Shown: piece after piece, positions 12,612 to 23,130 of the stretch
Layout: the number at the start of each line of letters is the position of its first letter
Numbering within the stretch: the stretch's first letter is position 1
NCBI GenBank assembly: GCA_025738555.1
Contig: JAOVFP010000002.1
Location: 2,790,001 to 2,854,000, forward strand
DNA length: 64,000 bases
From: Cyathus striatus
Lineage: Eukaryota > Basidiomycota > Agaricomycetes > Agaricales > Nidulariaceae
Direction: 5' to 3'
The notes under the pieces: model-generated
Database searches by the model: none
Seen by the model: the letters and a program-made list of their open reading frames with translations, nothing else
What the model was told of the DNA's origin: nothing
Program-made: the position numbers and the translations under genes

Positions 12612-13659
12612 ATGATGGGCGATGGATCGATCCAGATAGTCAACAATGTGTCTTCACTTCGTTACCCTCTACTGGGTGCCATCCTTGGTGGAGCAGGATA
12701 TGGGATAGCCTCAACTCTCTTTTGCATCTGTTCATTTCTTCTTCTGAAGATTTCAAGAAAATCATTACAAGTCAGATCAAGATATTTTTCCTGTTGGGAG
12801 TTTCCACTGCGGTGTGGATATGTATAACAGTTACCTTTGTGTCCGACATTATTACTCTTTGGCAGTATTTTCTTAATCCAGAGGCTAGTCCAAACCTGGT
12901 GTTCAGTTCTATTGGGTATCCAGGCCTTTGGGGAGCATTTGTCAACAATTGGTTGGTAGATGGCCTTTTGGTACGTCATTTGATTGAGACAGCCTAGTGC
13001 TTTGGGGCTAAGTATAGAAGTAAAGGTTTGGAGAAGTGTGGTCATTGTCAAGAGTCATGGGTATTCTCATACATTGCTGAGTGCAATTCCGATTTTACTT
13101 CTCTTGGCCTCCATTGGTTAGTTTTCCTTTGAATGTTTTGTTTAGTGACATGATTTATGTCTCACAGGTCTGGGAATCTCTTGTTTATTGACCGGCTGGA
13201 GAAGCATTGTTATTGCCCAGTTATATACCACCATTGCATTGAACATCGCCGTTACAGCAATTATCTCTGGGTATCTGTATATAAATCACTGCTGGTTCCT
13301 CCAAGTGTCATCAAATTACTCATTACCAGTAATGGGAATCATCTCAATGCTCCTAGAATCAGCTGCTATTGTAGTTGCATTTGACTTGTTCTTCATTATA
13401 CCTTTTGCACAAGTACAGGATGATGAGTTCATGAGTGTACCAATGCACAGTTACTTGCCAATACTCAGGTAAGTCCCTTCTTTTCTACAGTGCTATACAA
13501 AGCACATTTTTATTTTAAATACAGGCAATTGCTGCATTCCTTACCATTTTTCGAGTTGTGCAGGGGAAAGCATGGGTTGACAATGACATTTCTGAAGCTA
13601 GTGAAATTAGCATGACTTTCCAGACATCCCAACTAACAGAAAATGTACAACCAGCATAG
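12612..13659 (+). pseudogene. Multi-membrane-segment protein, array copy 3, frameshifted
   Basis: Starts MMGDGSIQIVNNVSSLRYPL at 12612 and is very similar to copy 2. Within the first exon the stretch from about 12778 to 12821 is 44 bases where copy 2 has 45, so the frame shifts after LQVRSR and resumes as STAVWICITVTFVSDIIT. At the end of the third exon (about 13440-13471) a net gain of 2 bases relative to copy 2 turns LPLQLLAYVQ into an out-of-frame string. The last exon (after the intron ending about 13524) still reads AIAAFLTIFRVVQGKAWVD and stops at TAG 13657-13659. Two independent frame breaks favour a pseudogene; a per-base assembly error cannot be excluded. Confidence 0.75.
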
Positions 13660-14167
13660 TGATACTTTAATACATCTTTTATATAGGCAAATATATTGGC
13701 TCAGAGTTGAATTCCACTGATAAGAAACAAGGTAATGTAGATCTAATAATTTATTGATGATAGTATGCATAATATTGTCCTCTGCGTGCCTTCAAATCTA
13801 CACGTCGATCTTCCACAAAATCTGCAAGTTCAAGCAAGTATACTTAAAAATTACTATGTAGTAAAAACTAATTCTGAGTGACTACAAAATATAAAAGTTC
13901 CTGGATGATGTTCTACATGTGACTGACAAAGATAAACGTACTAACACGATTGCATAATGTGATTGCTATCATATCCAACATTTAAAAATACACTTACATA
14001 TACAGCACATGGCACATAAGCACCACTGAAAACCATATTTTGTGGCTTGGGAAGGTCACACACAATATATATATATAAAGGATATACATAAGCATGCATT
14101 GCTAGTGTTTTCTTTCAGCCTATAAGTATCCCTGCCTTTCTTCTTCAGCATTTCTAGGACATTAGTG
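13660..14167. other. Intergenic, AT-rich
   Basis: No gene seen. A run of TA dinucleotides near 14068-14078 may mark the former promoter of the fragment that follows. Confidence 0.4.
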
Positions 14168-14464
14168 ATGGACTGGATATGCAACCATGGTTCATCATTT
14201 CGATTCCCTCATCTTTATGCTATTCTTGGACTCAATGGAATAGGCTACAAGATAGCCTTGCATTTATTCTATTACTATTTGATTTACCTTTTTCATAAAC
14301 TTTCAAAAAGAGATACACAAAAAAGCAATTCAATCCTTATACTCAAATTCGTCACTGCAATATAGATAATCATTACCTTTACCTTTGGAGTTGATGTTTT
14401 TACCTTTTGGCAATATGTGGATAGCGTGGAAGGGGTGAATAAGGAAACATGGGGGGCTCCTTGA
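14168..14464 (+). pseudogene. Multi-membrane-segment protein, 5' fragment (array copy 4)
   Basis: ATG 14168 opens MDWICNHGSSFRFPHLYAIL, then a second segment and LIYLFHKLSKRDTQKSN, followed by an in-frame TAG after LKFVTAI. After that stop the frame continues IIITFTFGVDVFTFWQYVD and ends near ETWGAP. It aligns with the first exon of the intact copy at 50789 (MYLFHKLAKKDT, FKVDIDSF), so it belongs to that sub-branch rather than to copies 1-3. The remaining exons are absent here; the mobile-element island begins just downstream. A last-exon fragment of the same sub-branch lies on the far side of the island at 50332. Confidence 0.7.
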
Positions 14465-15893
14465 ACCATAACCACCACCATCAGGTTATGTTCCCATGCC
14501 AAAGTGGGGTCAAGGATGGGCTTTCACCAGTGTTCACAGTGATGAGACTCTACACAGAGTGCCCAAATGATCTAGGTGATGTGCCCGAGCCGTAGGCCGC
14601 CCCCCCTCGCACCATAAAACATAGGAGACTGGCACACACTACTAGAGATGGCATCCCCTAAGGGCGAGATATATATACAGGGTTCTCAAAATACAACAAA
14701 AGTTGTTGCACCATATGAAGTACACTCCCTTAGCCCCCCCCCCTCCATAAAATATAATAACAATAAATACTCACCTCCCTGAGTGGGAGGGCTATTGTCC
14801 ACACTGAGCAAATGTATTATGATGCTGCAGGCTATTGATATGCCTTAAAACTATTTAATGGTTAAATCTCCCTATTTGTCATATAATATTAGCACTCAGT
14901 ATTAGTAATGCACATCATGAGTACAAGGGTTGGGACGAGTCCCAAGTTGCCAATCAAAGTGTTCTATTTTGAATACATTACTAAGGGAATGGGACATCTG
15001 AGAGCTGGGGTTGAGTCCTGCACTGCCAGCAGAAATATCTAATTGATATATACTAAAGGAAATACAACCAGATGTGTGTTATCTAATTACTAGAGTCCAA
15101 AAGACTATGTACATGCACCCAGTACTTGATTGAAACTTAGCTAAGGAACGCGTTCCGCGTTCCTGTCACATGATCAAACGCGAGGTGTTAGAACCATTAT
15201 CTCCAAACCAGTTATTGTGGTTACACATAGACCGGAGCAAGTCATGTGACTTCATACTTGTACTCCGAAATTATCCCGCTGTTTGATCTACCACATGGAA
15301 TTCCACATGTATTGTTGCTCCCGCATGGTCAATATGTTGGAAACAACATTATGTTGTCATATAAAGTAGTCTAGAGTAGTTCCTTTCCATATATAGGTAC
15401 TGTACAGTTTTATTTGTAAAAGATATATAAGGAGGACAGGAAGAAGGAGGAAAAGTAAGCAATCCCAGGAGAAATCCTAGGCTTCTTCCACTCTAGGAGT
15501 GTAATAAATTGGAATAGAAACAAATCTGAACAGTGCTTGAACCGAGTAATTTCGTATTAGAAAGAATATTTAATCTATAGTTTCCTACCTTTATACTAGT
15601 TTATACATTATCTGTGTTTTCTCTCCCTTGAACTTAAAGCCTGTGGTTTGCGATGATTATTTGAGTATTACAATATATATTAGTAGTATTTAAATACAAA
15701 TCACAAATACGGCGCATCACTATGACCACCATAACATGAACCACTTCAATGGGTATGCTTCTTTTTTTAAAGTTTGATAGGTCCTATACAGACACTCAGC
15801 CACCACCCAGATCAATGACACAATGATACCACTGTCTCCCCCACTAAAATCTGCCCTATCCTGATTACCTGTATGCTACTTTCTGCCAACACA
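14465..15893. other. Gene-free stretch, probably LINE 5' flank and other repeat debris
   Basis: No coding sequence supported. The part near 15130-15740 is AT-rich with TATATAAGG near 15426, and could be a decayed solo LTR starting near TGTTAGAACC (about 15187). I found neither matching target duplications nor a clear far end. The LINE's 5' boundary cannot be fixed. Confidence 0.3.
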
Positions 15894-17553
15894 ATGTCTT
15901 CCATGGATGCATACAATACCGATATCACTACCTCTGATGTCACTGGCCCTCCCCCCCCCTCTGGTGACAAGCGCTGCCTTGATCTCTCACCCTCAGCTGC
16001 CCCAGCAGCCAAATCTCATTGTCGAGCCACAAATTTCCTAACCTTTGGGACTGAAACAGACTACCCCTCCCTTCCATATACCCCCACACATGCCAAATCA
16101 GCCCAACAACCCACACTTAGTGTGCACTCACTCCTGACCAAAGCAACAGAAGCAAAGGTACGAACTAACCACCTCTATCACCTATGAATTCTCACCCACT
16201 GTGCATAGGAAAAAGCTTTCTTCCTGCCCAAATCTGCCCCTGCAAAGCACTCACTGTTTGTCAAGGCACTCCACTGTGGAGTTACTATTCCCCTTGCTCC
16301 CCCCCCCCCAAACTCACTGCTGCACGTCTTGCTGCCACAACCACTTCCTCGGCAAGCCAAGATGCGAATAACAGCTCGAGCATGGACCTTGATCATATGG
16401 CTGCCCCTCCATTGTCCAATGCCATCCCCCTGCCCCCCCTCTCATCACCCCTCCTCTGCTCATGCTCTGGGTGCCACCACCACATCTTCATCATCCTCGA
16501 CATCCATCCCTGCTGGCCCCACCCTCCTCTCCACATACACCTGCCCCCCAGCTGGCGGTTTTCGTGCAATAGCCCTGCAAGAGTGGGTTCTACTTGTGCT
16601 GTTGGTTGCTGAAAGCAAAATACTTTTTCTGGATGAGAACAATGAGTATGGCCTCAAAGCCCTGGTCTGGGCTGGCCGTGATATCCTAGATGCCAACGCC
16701 AATGACCACTGGGACCTCCTCATCACTGAACTCATGTGGCATGACATTGAAGAACCTGACCTCTTCCCCCTCCACCTTCTCCCCCTCTCTACTGCCAATC
16801 TCGGCTTCGTGAAGTACTGACCACCACAATACTTTCTACTATGCAACCTCACCCCCACCCAGCTCGCATCCATCTCAATGCAACAAGTCTGGAACAACAA
16901 ATATGTCACAATGTTCACCCTTCCCCTCCCCCTTGCCTGCTCCTCCTTCTGCATCCACCTTTCCAGTCTTGAATCCATAGAGGGCACAAATGCGAATCAA
17001 GTCTGCATTCTCAATGCTGCCAAAACAGTCTACTGCTTCACTGCCTCTCTGGGGCCTGTGGCTGATGCTGCCCATGACACTATCCCCTCTGACCCAGATG
17101 CACCTGGATATGTCCGCCTCTCTGCTATCAAATACTTCCTATCCACTCTTACTGTAACCACACGCCGTGCCAACCCAGGCAGCCATGGTAAAGAATGGAT
17201 CCTAGGTTACCTCCATTGCCCATCGCACTCCCCTGAAGGTGAATGCCTCTGGGTTGAAGCACTTCGCAATATCTCCTTCCCCACTCTCCTTGACCCCGCC
17301 AATGTTCGTCAAGCACCAATACTTTGGTGTGCAATCTGCTTCTCCCAGGACCACTCAGTCCACTTCTGCCCCTTCATCACCATCCCAAACTGGCATGACA
17401 CATGCATTCCTTGAACTCCACAAAGTGCTGCTATGGCTGGGACAGCCACTGAATGACAGACTAATACTCATCATGGCAGGCCCCCCCCCACCCAGGGCAG
17501 AGGAGGCCAGGGTCCACTGAGCCATGGCCGTGGCTCCTGGGGTTGTGGCTACT
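15894..17553 (+). pseudogene. LINE ORF1 (Gag-like, CCHC zinc knuckle)
   Basis: One frame from MSSMDAYNTDITTSD (15894) to TAA 17551-17553. The N-terminus is Ser/Pro-rich. The middle contains FLDENNEYGLKALVWAGRD. Near 17330-17380 the motif CAICFSQDHSVHFC fits CX2CX4HX4C exactly, and the C-terminal tail is Gly/Arg-rich (QGRGGQGPLSHGRGSWGCGY). TGA stops interrupt at about 16818, 17413 and 17458. A 51-base GT-AG segment (about 16157-16207) contains a TGA and a TAG; removing it keeps the frame, so it may be an intron. Poly-C runs near 16300 and 16430 may carry small frame slips. Family role: nucleic-acid-binding partner of ORF2. Not functional as read. Confidence 0.65.
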
Positions 17554-18632
17554 AAATGTACATACATAGATAGTGTACCTCTTACCTCCCCACAAATCTA
17601 TATAAAATATACTTTTTTCTCCCCATATATGACTCCCAATACATGTGTGCCTCTTCCCCCACCTCTTGGACACCCAACTAAATTGGCCTGAATAAATGTA
17701 CACCACCAACACCCTTGCTAGTCTGTGGTGAGCTACACCATTGCATAAGATGCAAGATGTTGGTGTCACCAGATGGCTCTAAATTACATACTGCATTGAA
17801 CTAGTAAGACAGCCTAATACTCCCCCCCATATCAGTTGTGAAATACACCTTCCAACTATGTAATAGGAACACATCCAAGTGTCAAATATGATGAGTAATG
17901 TATATTAATAGAGTAATGATGACAACAAACCAATGAGGCAGCCTAAGTCCACCCCTCACACCAACCATGCAATCTGCATATCAACCATATAATATGAACT
18001 ATCTGTATATTGACAAGGATAAAGGAAACATGCCAACAGAATAGTGATGACAATAAACAAATGAGACAGCCTAACCCTACCCCCACACCAGTCATGAAAT
18101 ACACTTGTCAAACAACATAATAGGGAAACATCCCTAAACATGACCCTACTGCTCCCTGAGACTTCTTGTCATAAGATCCCAAACTAAGTGAATGGAACCC
18201 GACCCTATAGATGGTGACACATTAAACCCCATATGCAAAGGAGACATATATAAATATGCAATTCCCCTCCTCTCCTCTCCCAAATCATCCCAGATGATGC
18301 CTCCTGAACTTGAACACATCATTCTTGAAAGTGCCTTTGTTGCACTCCTCCTCTCCTCCTTCTGGACCACAATCTTTCTCATACACCTGGTGTACAAGTC
18401 ACTGGCCAGTTATCTCGATAGCACCACCATACTGTTAACTCAATCTCTCATCTACAATGCAGCTGGACTCAACAGATATGCCCCTCTTACCTATGGTAAC
18501 CATGCAACCCCTTTACTAACTTACTATCTAGCCCTCCATATGTGTGACGCAACCGAACCCACTGTAGAGACTGATACAATATGTACCCACTTACTGAACC
18601 ATATGTAGCCATTGAAAGTAGTCCATTAGAAC
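17554..18632. other. LINE ORF1-ORF2 spacer, left part
   Basis: CpG-poor DNA like the LINE. A 138-codon open frame at 18192-18608 (MEPDPIDGDTLNPICKG) has one hydrophobic segment but no recognisable family; I do not call it a gene. Confidence 0.4.
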
Positions 18633-20531
18633 TAGGGCTGTACACCGTAACCGTATAATACGGCTATACGGGCTACCGTATTTACCGGGCCGTACCGTCT
18701 AGGTGAGGTTTTTCAGTGGTTCAATACGGTACGGATTAGACCGTACCGTCGACCGTATGTTTCCCGTATGAACACGGCCGTATGACGGCCGTTTACGGTC
18801 ATACGGTATGTAAGTGTCTTTCAAATCCATGCTGGCAATCAATGTGTCAAAGTTCAATACTTGTGGCTTGGACATCTACGTGAGATTAAAGATGTTCACT
18901 TATTCTACACTTCTCATCGTACTTCTGCTTCGCACTATTCTGTTATAGTATTAAAATCATATGAAGCATACATCTACACTGGACACTTTGATTTATGAAT
19001 CAGTCAAAGTGGTAGTCTTGATGTCTTGTATTCATCGTCACGATTCAAGTTGTTGCTGCTATCTCCTAGGTCCCTAGATTAACACCTCATAATTTGTTTT
19101 CCAGGTATCTCGTAGTATATAAAGAATCGTTATCTCTCTTGGGGTCATATGGAATTGGACTCTGTAAGTTCTTGGTAAGTCTGTTTATCTCGCTACTTCA
19201 AGATTGTCTGATAAACTTAAAGTATAAATAGGAGAAAAAACATTTACTTATATTTATCCAACTATCTAACCTCTCATACTCAGATCAAGCTTCACTCCAT
19301 GACACCATCTGCTGATTCTATCGATTCCTCTGGTGGGGATGAACGCCATGAAGAGCCTGGTATGTTTTTACTCGGTTGTGTCCTCTATAACTAATTTAAT
19401 AATTTAATATCACAGTATTTGGACGTGGGCTTCGTGCTGAGAACATATCCAAGCTTCAAGCTTCCATTGCTAGTGAACGCTTGGATGAAGACGGAAACCC
19501 ACTGAAAAAGCGAACGCGACCACATGGCAGCAGTCACCCTTCAACAAAGAGGACAAGAGTGAATGCATTGCCCCCTGCTGGGCCTGCAACCAACGAAGAT
19601 GATGCCGATTTTAGTACCTCCGACTCAGGTGAAAGAACTGACCATGAACAAGATTGCATGCCAACGAACAAAGAGGTAACTAATTCAGTTAATGTGCTTG
19701 TTCAATGATAGTAAATTATTTTTGACCTATTCTATTATCCTCTCTTTTCCGTTATTATTATTTTCCTTTTACCTTACTTACACGTCTGCTCTCCACTTTA
19801 TGTGTGCGAATATACTTTCTCAGCCGGTGTTGAAGTGCTACACATTGTCAGTTGTCACCTCTCCACAGGCCGCTCTTAAACCTTTGGTGTGAATATCCTC
19901 AACTGGTGTAGTTTTATGCTGCTGTGTCAAATACCTGAGTTAGGCCCAAAGAAATATAAACTCCGATTGCATATTCATTACTTCTGCGTGCTGACACCAG
20001 AATATGTACATGATCTTTCAACTGTGCTACTTAACTTAAGGCTAGTACTAACACATATTATACAATTGAGATATTTCATGTACCACCCCCACGCCCCATG
20101 TAGCTCAATTGTATATTTTGCGATTTTTTATGTTTATAAATATTTCGACATTGTTCAATTGAACTTCCATCTATTAAATACACTATATAAACATACTAAT
20201 GGCTCACATGCAAGGCCTACTTGAGTTGTACAAGATAGTAATGAACCTTTTGATAGCATTGAATCTCTTATGCAGTGTCCAATTCGCATTTTATGCTTTG
20301 TAAACACTTCTTCGATACTTTATATAACAAAATTATTGCTTCGAAAAAATAAAATCACACATTTACTACCCGTATAACCGTATGAGGCCGTCCGTAACCG
20401 TTTTACGGACCGTACCGTTTTTTCGTGCTGAAAAAATTCATTGATACGGTACGGTTACGGGCAAACCGTAACCGTCACCTGACCGTAAGCTATACGGCCG
20501 TATACCGTATACGGTACGGTGTACAGCCCTA
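18633..20531. mobile_element. Non-autonomous hAT-type DNA transposon, 1899 bp
   Basis: Ends are perfect 17-bp inverted repeats, TAGGGCTGTACACCGTA on the left and its reverse complement on the right. The element is flanked by the 8-bp direct repeat ATTAGAAC (18625-18632 and 20532-20539). Eight-base duplications and a TAGGG end are hAT hallmarks. Both ends carry many subterminal copies of CCGTA/TACGG-type motifs (18650-18810 and 20370-20515), as expected for transposase-binding repeats. There is no transposase core inside, so movement would need a partner element. It sits in the LINE spacer and is not visibly CpG-depleted at its ends, so it is younger than the LINE. Confidence 0.85.
19299..19692 (+). 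pseudogene. 5' remnant of a gene inside the hAT element
   Basis: A spliced reading begins MTPSADSIDSSGGDERHEEP at 19299. After an intron (about 19360-19417) it continues FGRGLRAENISKLQASIASE and then a Lys/Arg-rich and acidic stretch (KKRTRPHGSSHPSTKRTRVN, DEDADFSTSDSGE-like). No domain is recognised and nothing follows downstream. Its position just inside the element suggests the N-terminal part of the lost transposase gene; that is inference. Confidence 0.45.
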
Positions 20532-20539
20532 ATTAGAAC

Positions 20540-21383
20540 TACTATACTGCTGCACACCACATATAATGTCCCCCATCCCCAGCAATCAGTCTTCAGACCC
20601 AGAACATCACCAATCTCAAAACCAATGAAGCTCACAACTACACATACCAAGAACCAGAACACTAAGTGTGCCAAGCCAAGCCAACAATCACACATGGCTT
20701 CCCTGCACCAGAACAAGTCCAGTCTTCCAGAAGCATCACAAAAGTTGTGACTCTCCCCATCAACCTGACATATAAATAGAGAGCATATGGGCCCCAACAG
20801 ACAACCACCACTCAATGCCCCCCCACACTGAACTCCTTTGGCTTATTATCCCAAGCCTATACATTTTTATGCTACTCCTGCTTGGCCTATACTATGCCTG
20901 TGACTATCTCCACCAATGTCACCTATGCCATACAGCCACCTGTAACCTGGAAATAAGGGTAGAGACAACTATCAAGGTATGACCCAAATCATACCACAAA
21001 TGCCCCAAACCATGACTCACCCAAATCATAGTTTGAAGAGGAAGCCCACTTGAATGTGAACATTGATGGAACTCATGGTCAAGGACTCTAACAACACTTA
21101 GATACATTGGCTCACAAATATATCCTCCTTCACTATGTCACCGAAAAGTCTCAACCCATACATACACATGTCACTCATCCCCCCTAATTAGTGGAATAGA
21201 CTCCTGCTCCCATTATCCACAACGTACAAACACACTAAACCTTGACCCAAACTGCAGCTTGTAAGGAGTCATAACCTTACATGGCTGGCACCTAGTGCCT
21301 AAACTTAGCTTGAAGGACAAGTAACCTCTCACTGTCAGGTGAACTCCTTCATGGTTTTTTTAAGCTGAGTCTAGTAGTAGACA
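20540..21383. other. LINE ORF1-ORF2 spacer, right part
   Basis: CpG-poor DNA. No gene supported; the short open frames have no family features. Confidence 0.4.
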
Positions 21384-21787
21384 GTGGCACAAACCCCACC
21401 AACCTTAACTATGCTGAATACAACTGATGAAATATACATAACAACGGATGAGAATAACCGGTCATGGACAACTCGCAACCCTGGGGACAGAGGAAGTGCA
21501 AATCTAGGTGCCATTTTAACTTCCAATGATGACCCCAGGGGGGTAGGACAGCACCACACTGAGCCTGCTCCCTACCAGGAGCAAAGCTCACAACCACTCC
21601 CACTGCCTGGTGTTGCAGACACCAATAGAATGCAAGGGGATTTGGATACTCCAAATCCCCAAGAGGAATACCTCAATGACATCACCACCAACATTATAAA
21701 TGTCAATGTTTACAAACTCAAAAACTTGCGATCTGCACTGTGAATTGCTACCCTAAACATCTGAGGAGGAGGTACTCTGGCAATGTG
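21384..21787 (+). pseudogene. LINE ORF2, N-terminal part
   Basis: Opens MAQTPPTLTMLNTTDEIYIT at 21384 and reaches the start of the endonuclease fold as IATLNI-stop-GGGTLAM. The stops just before IATLNI and just after it are both TGA, at places where Arg would be expected (as in TLNIRGGG). The frame then runs into foreign sequence at about 21788 and resumes at about 23130. Confidence 0.65.
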
Positions 21788-23130
21788 TCCTAAATGGAAC
21801 TGTTGTCATTTAAGATTAAGATAATCTAAGGTGCTAACAGGAATCGACTTTGTTCATGTTACAACACCTGAGTGTCAGGAAATATTTAGCGAGGATATTC
21901 TTGGTAATTTGGTGGATGGTCTTGTACAGCAAGAGCTGTATGAATTGTATGAAATTTGGTATGAAGGGTTATGTACAGCAAAGGCTGTATATAATGACAA
22001 GTATAATGAAAGGGGTATAGTACACACTATAGACTTAATGCTATATTTGATGTGTATATTGTTTATATCAATGCTTAACTTGCTTAGAACTGGACCTATG
22101 ATTGAAGTATACAATGATAAACTGTTCTCTGCTTCTGATACTGATACTGATACTGATACTTTATCTGTGACTGTGACTGTGACTGTGACTGCTTCGATTT
22201 CTGTGACTGTTACTGATACTGACTGTACTGGCTGTGCTGATAAAACTGTACTAATAACTAATGACTAATGACAATTGGGTGAGACTACTGGGGGGGTGGG
22301 TAGCTATCTATCTACTGCCAAACTGCCCTCCTTATATACCTTTTCCCAACCTGCTTAGTAATCCAATTCCCACTCTACCAATCTACATTGTTCTCCAAAA
22401 CAAGTAATGTGCAAGTGTAGATTTTAGATCTGAGGCTGTACAGGACAATGGTATTTGAGGGTTAGTCAGCAGAGAACAATAGCATATATCAGAACAATGT
22501 GTAATGAATTACATTGTTCTAAATAAAGAGCTACATTGTTCTGGGCAAGAACAATAGGAATCCATTTTTATAACAATGGAGCAGTGAACAATAGATACCT
22601 ATCTGCCATTGTGTGAACAATGGCAGTGAAAACAATGGAGTCATATATAAATAGTTTCACATTGTCTTTGGACAATGGGTAAAGAGTACAATGTAGTTCA
22701 TTTATTATGAACAATAGGATTGAAAACAGTGGAGTTGTATATAAATAGTTTTCTCATTGTCTTCAAAAATAGGTGAATAGTACAATGCAGTTCATTTATT
22801 ATGAACAATAGGATTGAAAACAATGGAGTTGTATATAAATAGTCTCTCATTGTCTTCATACAATGGATGAATAACACAATGAAAGAGTGTCATATTATCC
22901 TTTGTTAGTGCATTGTTTGTGCAAGTGATTAATTATTGATATGTGTATGATGTTTAATGGTGATTTAAAGTTATTTGTTCATGTAAGGTATTGGTTTGTT
23001 CATGTATGGTATTGGGTATATTTGATTAGTAGTGTATTGTATCATGTGATGGTGTGAACTATTCAGTCATGTGACATGACAGTGCAATTTCTTTAATTGT
23101 GGTATACAGTGCATTTGCATGCATTATATA
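21788..23130. mobile_element. Unclassified 1.3-kb insert splitting the LINE endonuclease
   Basis: The endonuclease reading stops at GGGTLAM and resumes at HRVHYLMRDSHIGIMTVQET, so about 1.34 kb is foreign. The insert contains a 145-codon open frame (21831-22268) ending in dipeptide repeats (DTDTDTDT, VTVTVTVT) coded by tgatac and tgactg repeats, then many ACAATGG-type motifs. No clear terminal repeats or target duplication were found. The boundaries are set only by the LINE frame and are good to about 15 bases. Confidence 0.5.
22620..22880. repeat. Tandem repeat, unit about 95 bp, nearly three copies
   Basis: The block containing AACAATGGAGT, TATATAAATAGT and TTCATTTATTATGAACAATA recurs at about 22628, 22725 and 22815 with small differences. 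It lies inside the insert in the LINE endonuclease and is rich in ACAAT/ATTGT. Confidence 0.65.

Noticed and set aside
15130..15740. Solo LTR
   Set aside because: TG start and TATA-like box are suggestive, but no matching end, target duplication or second copy is visible.
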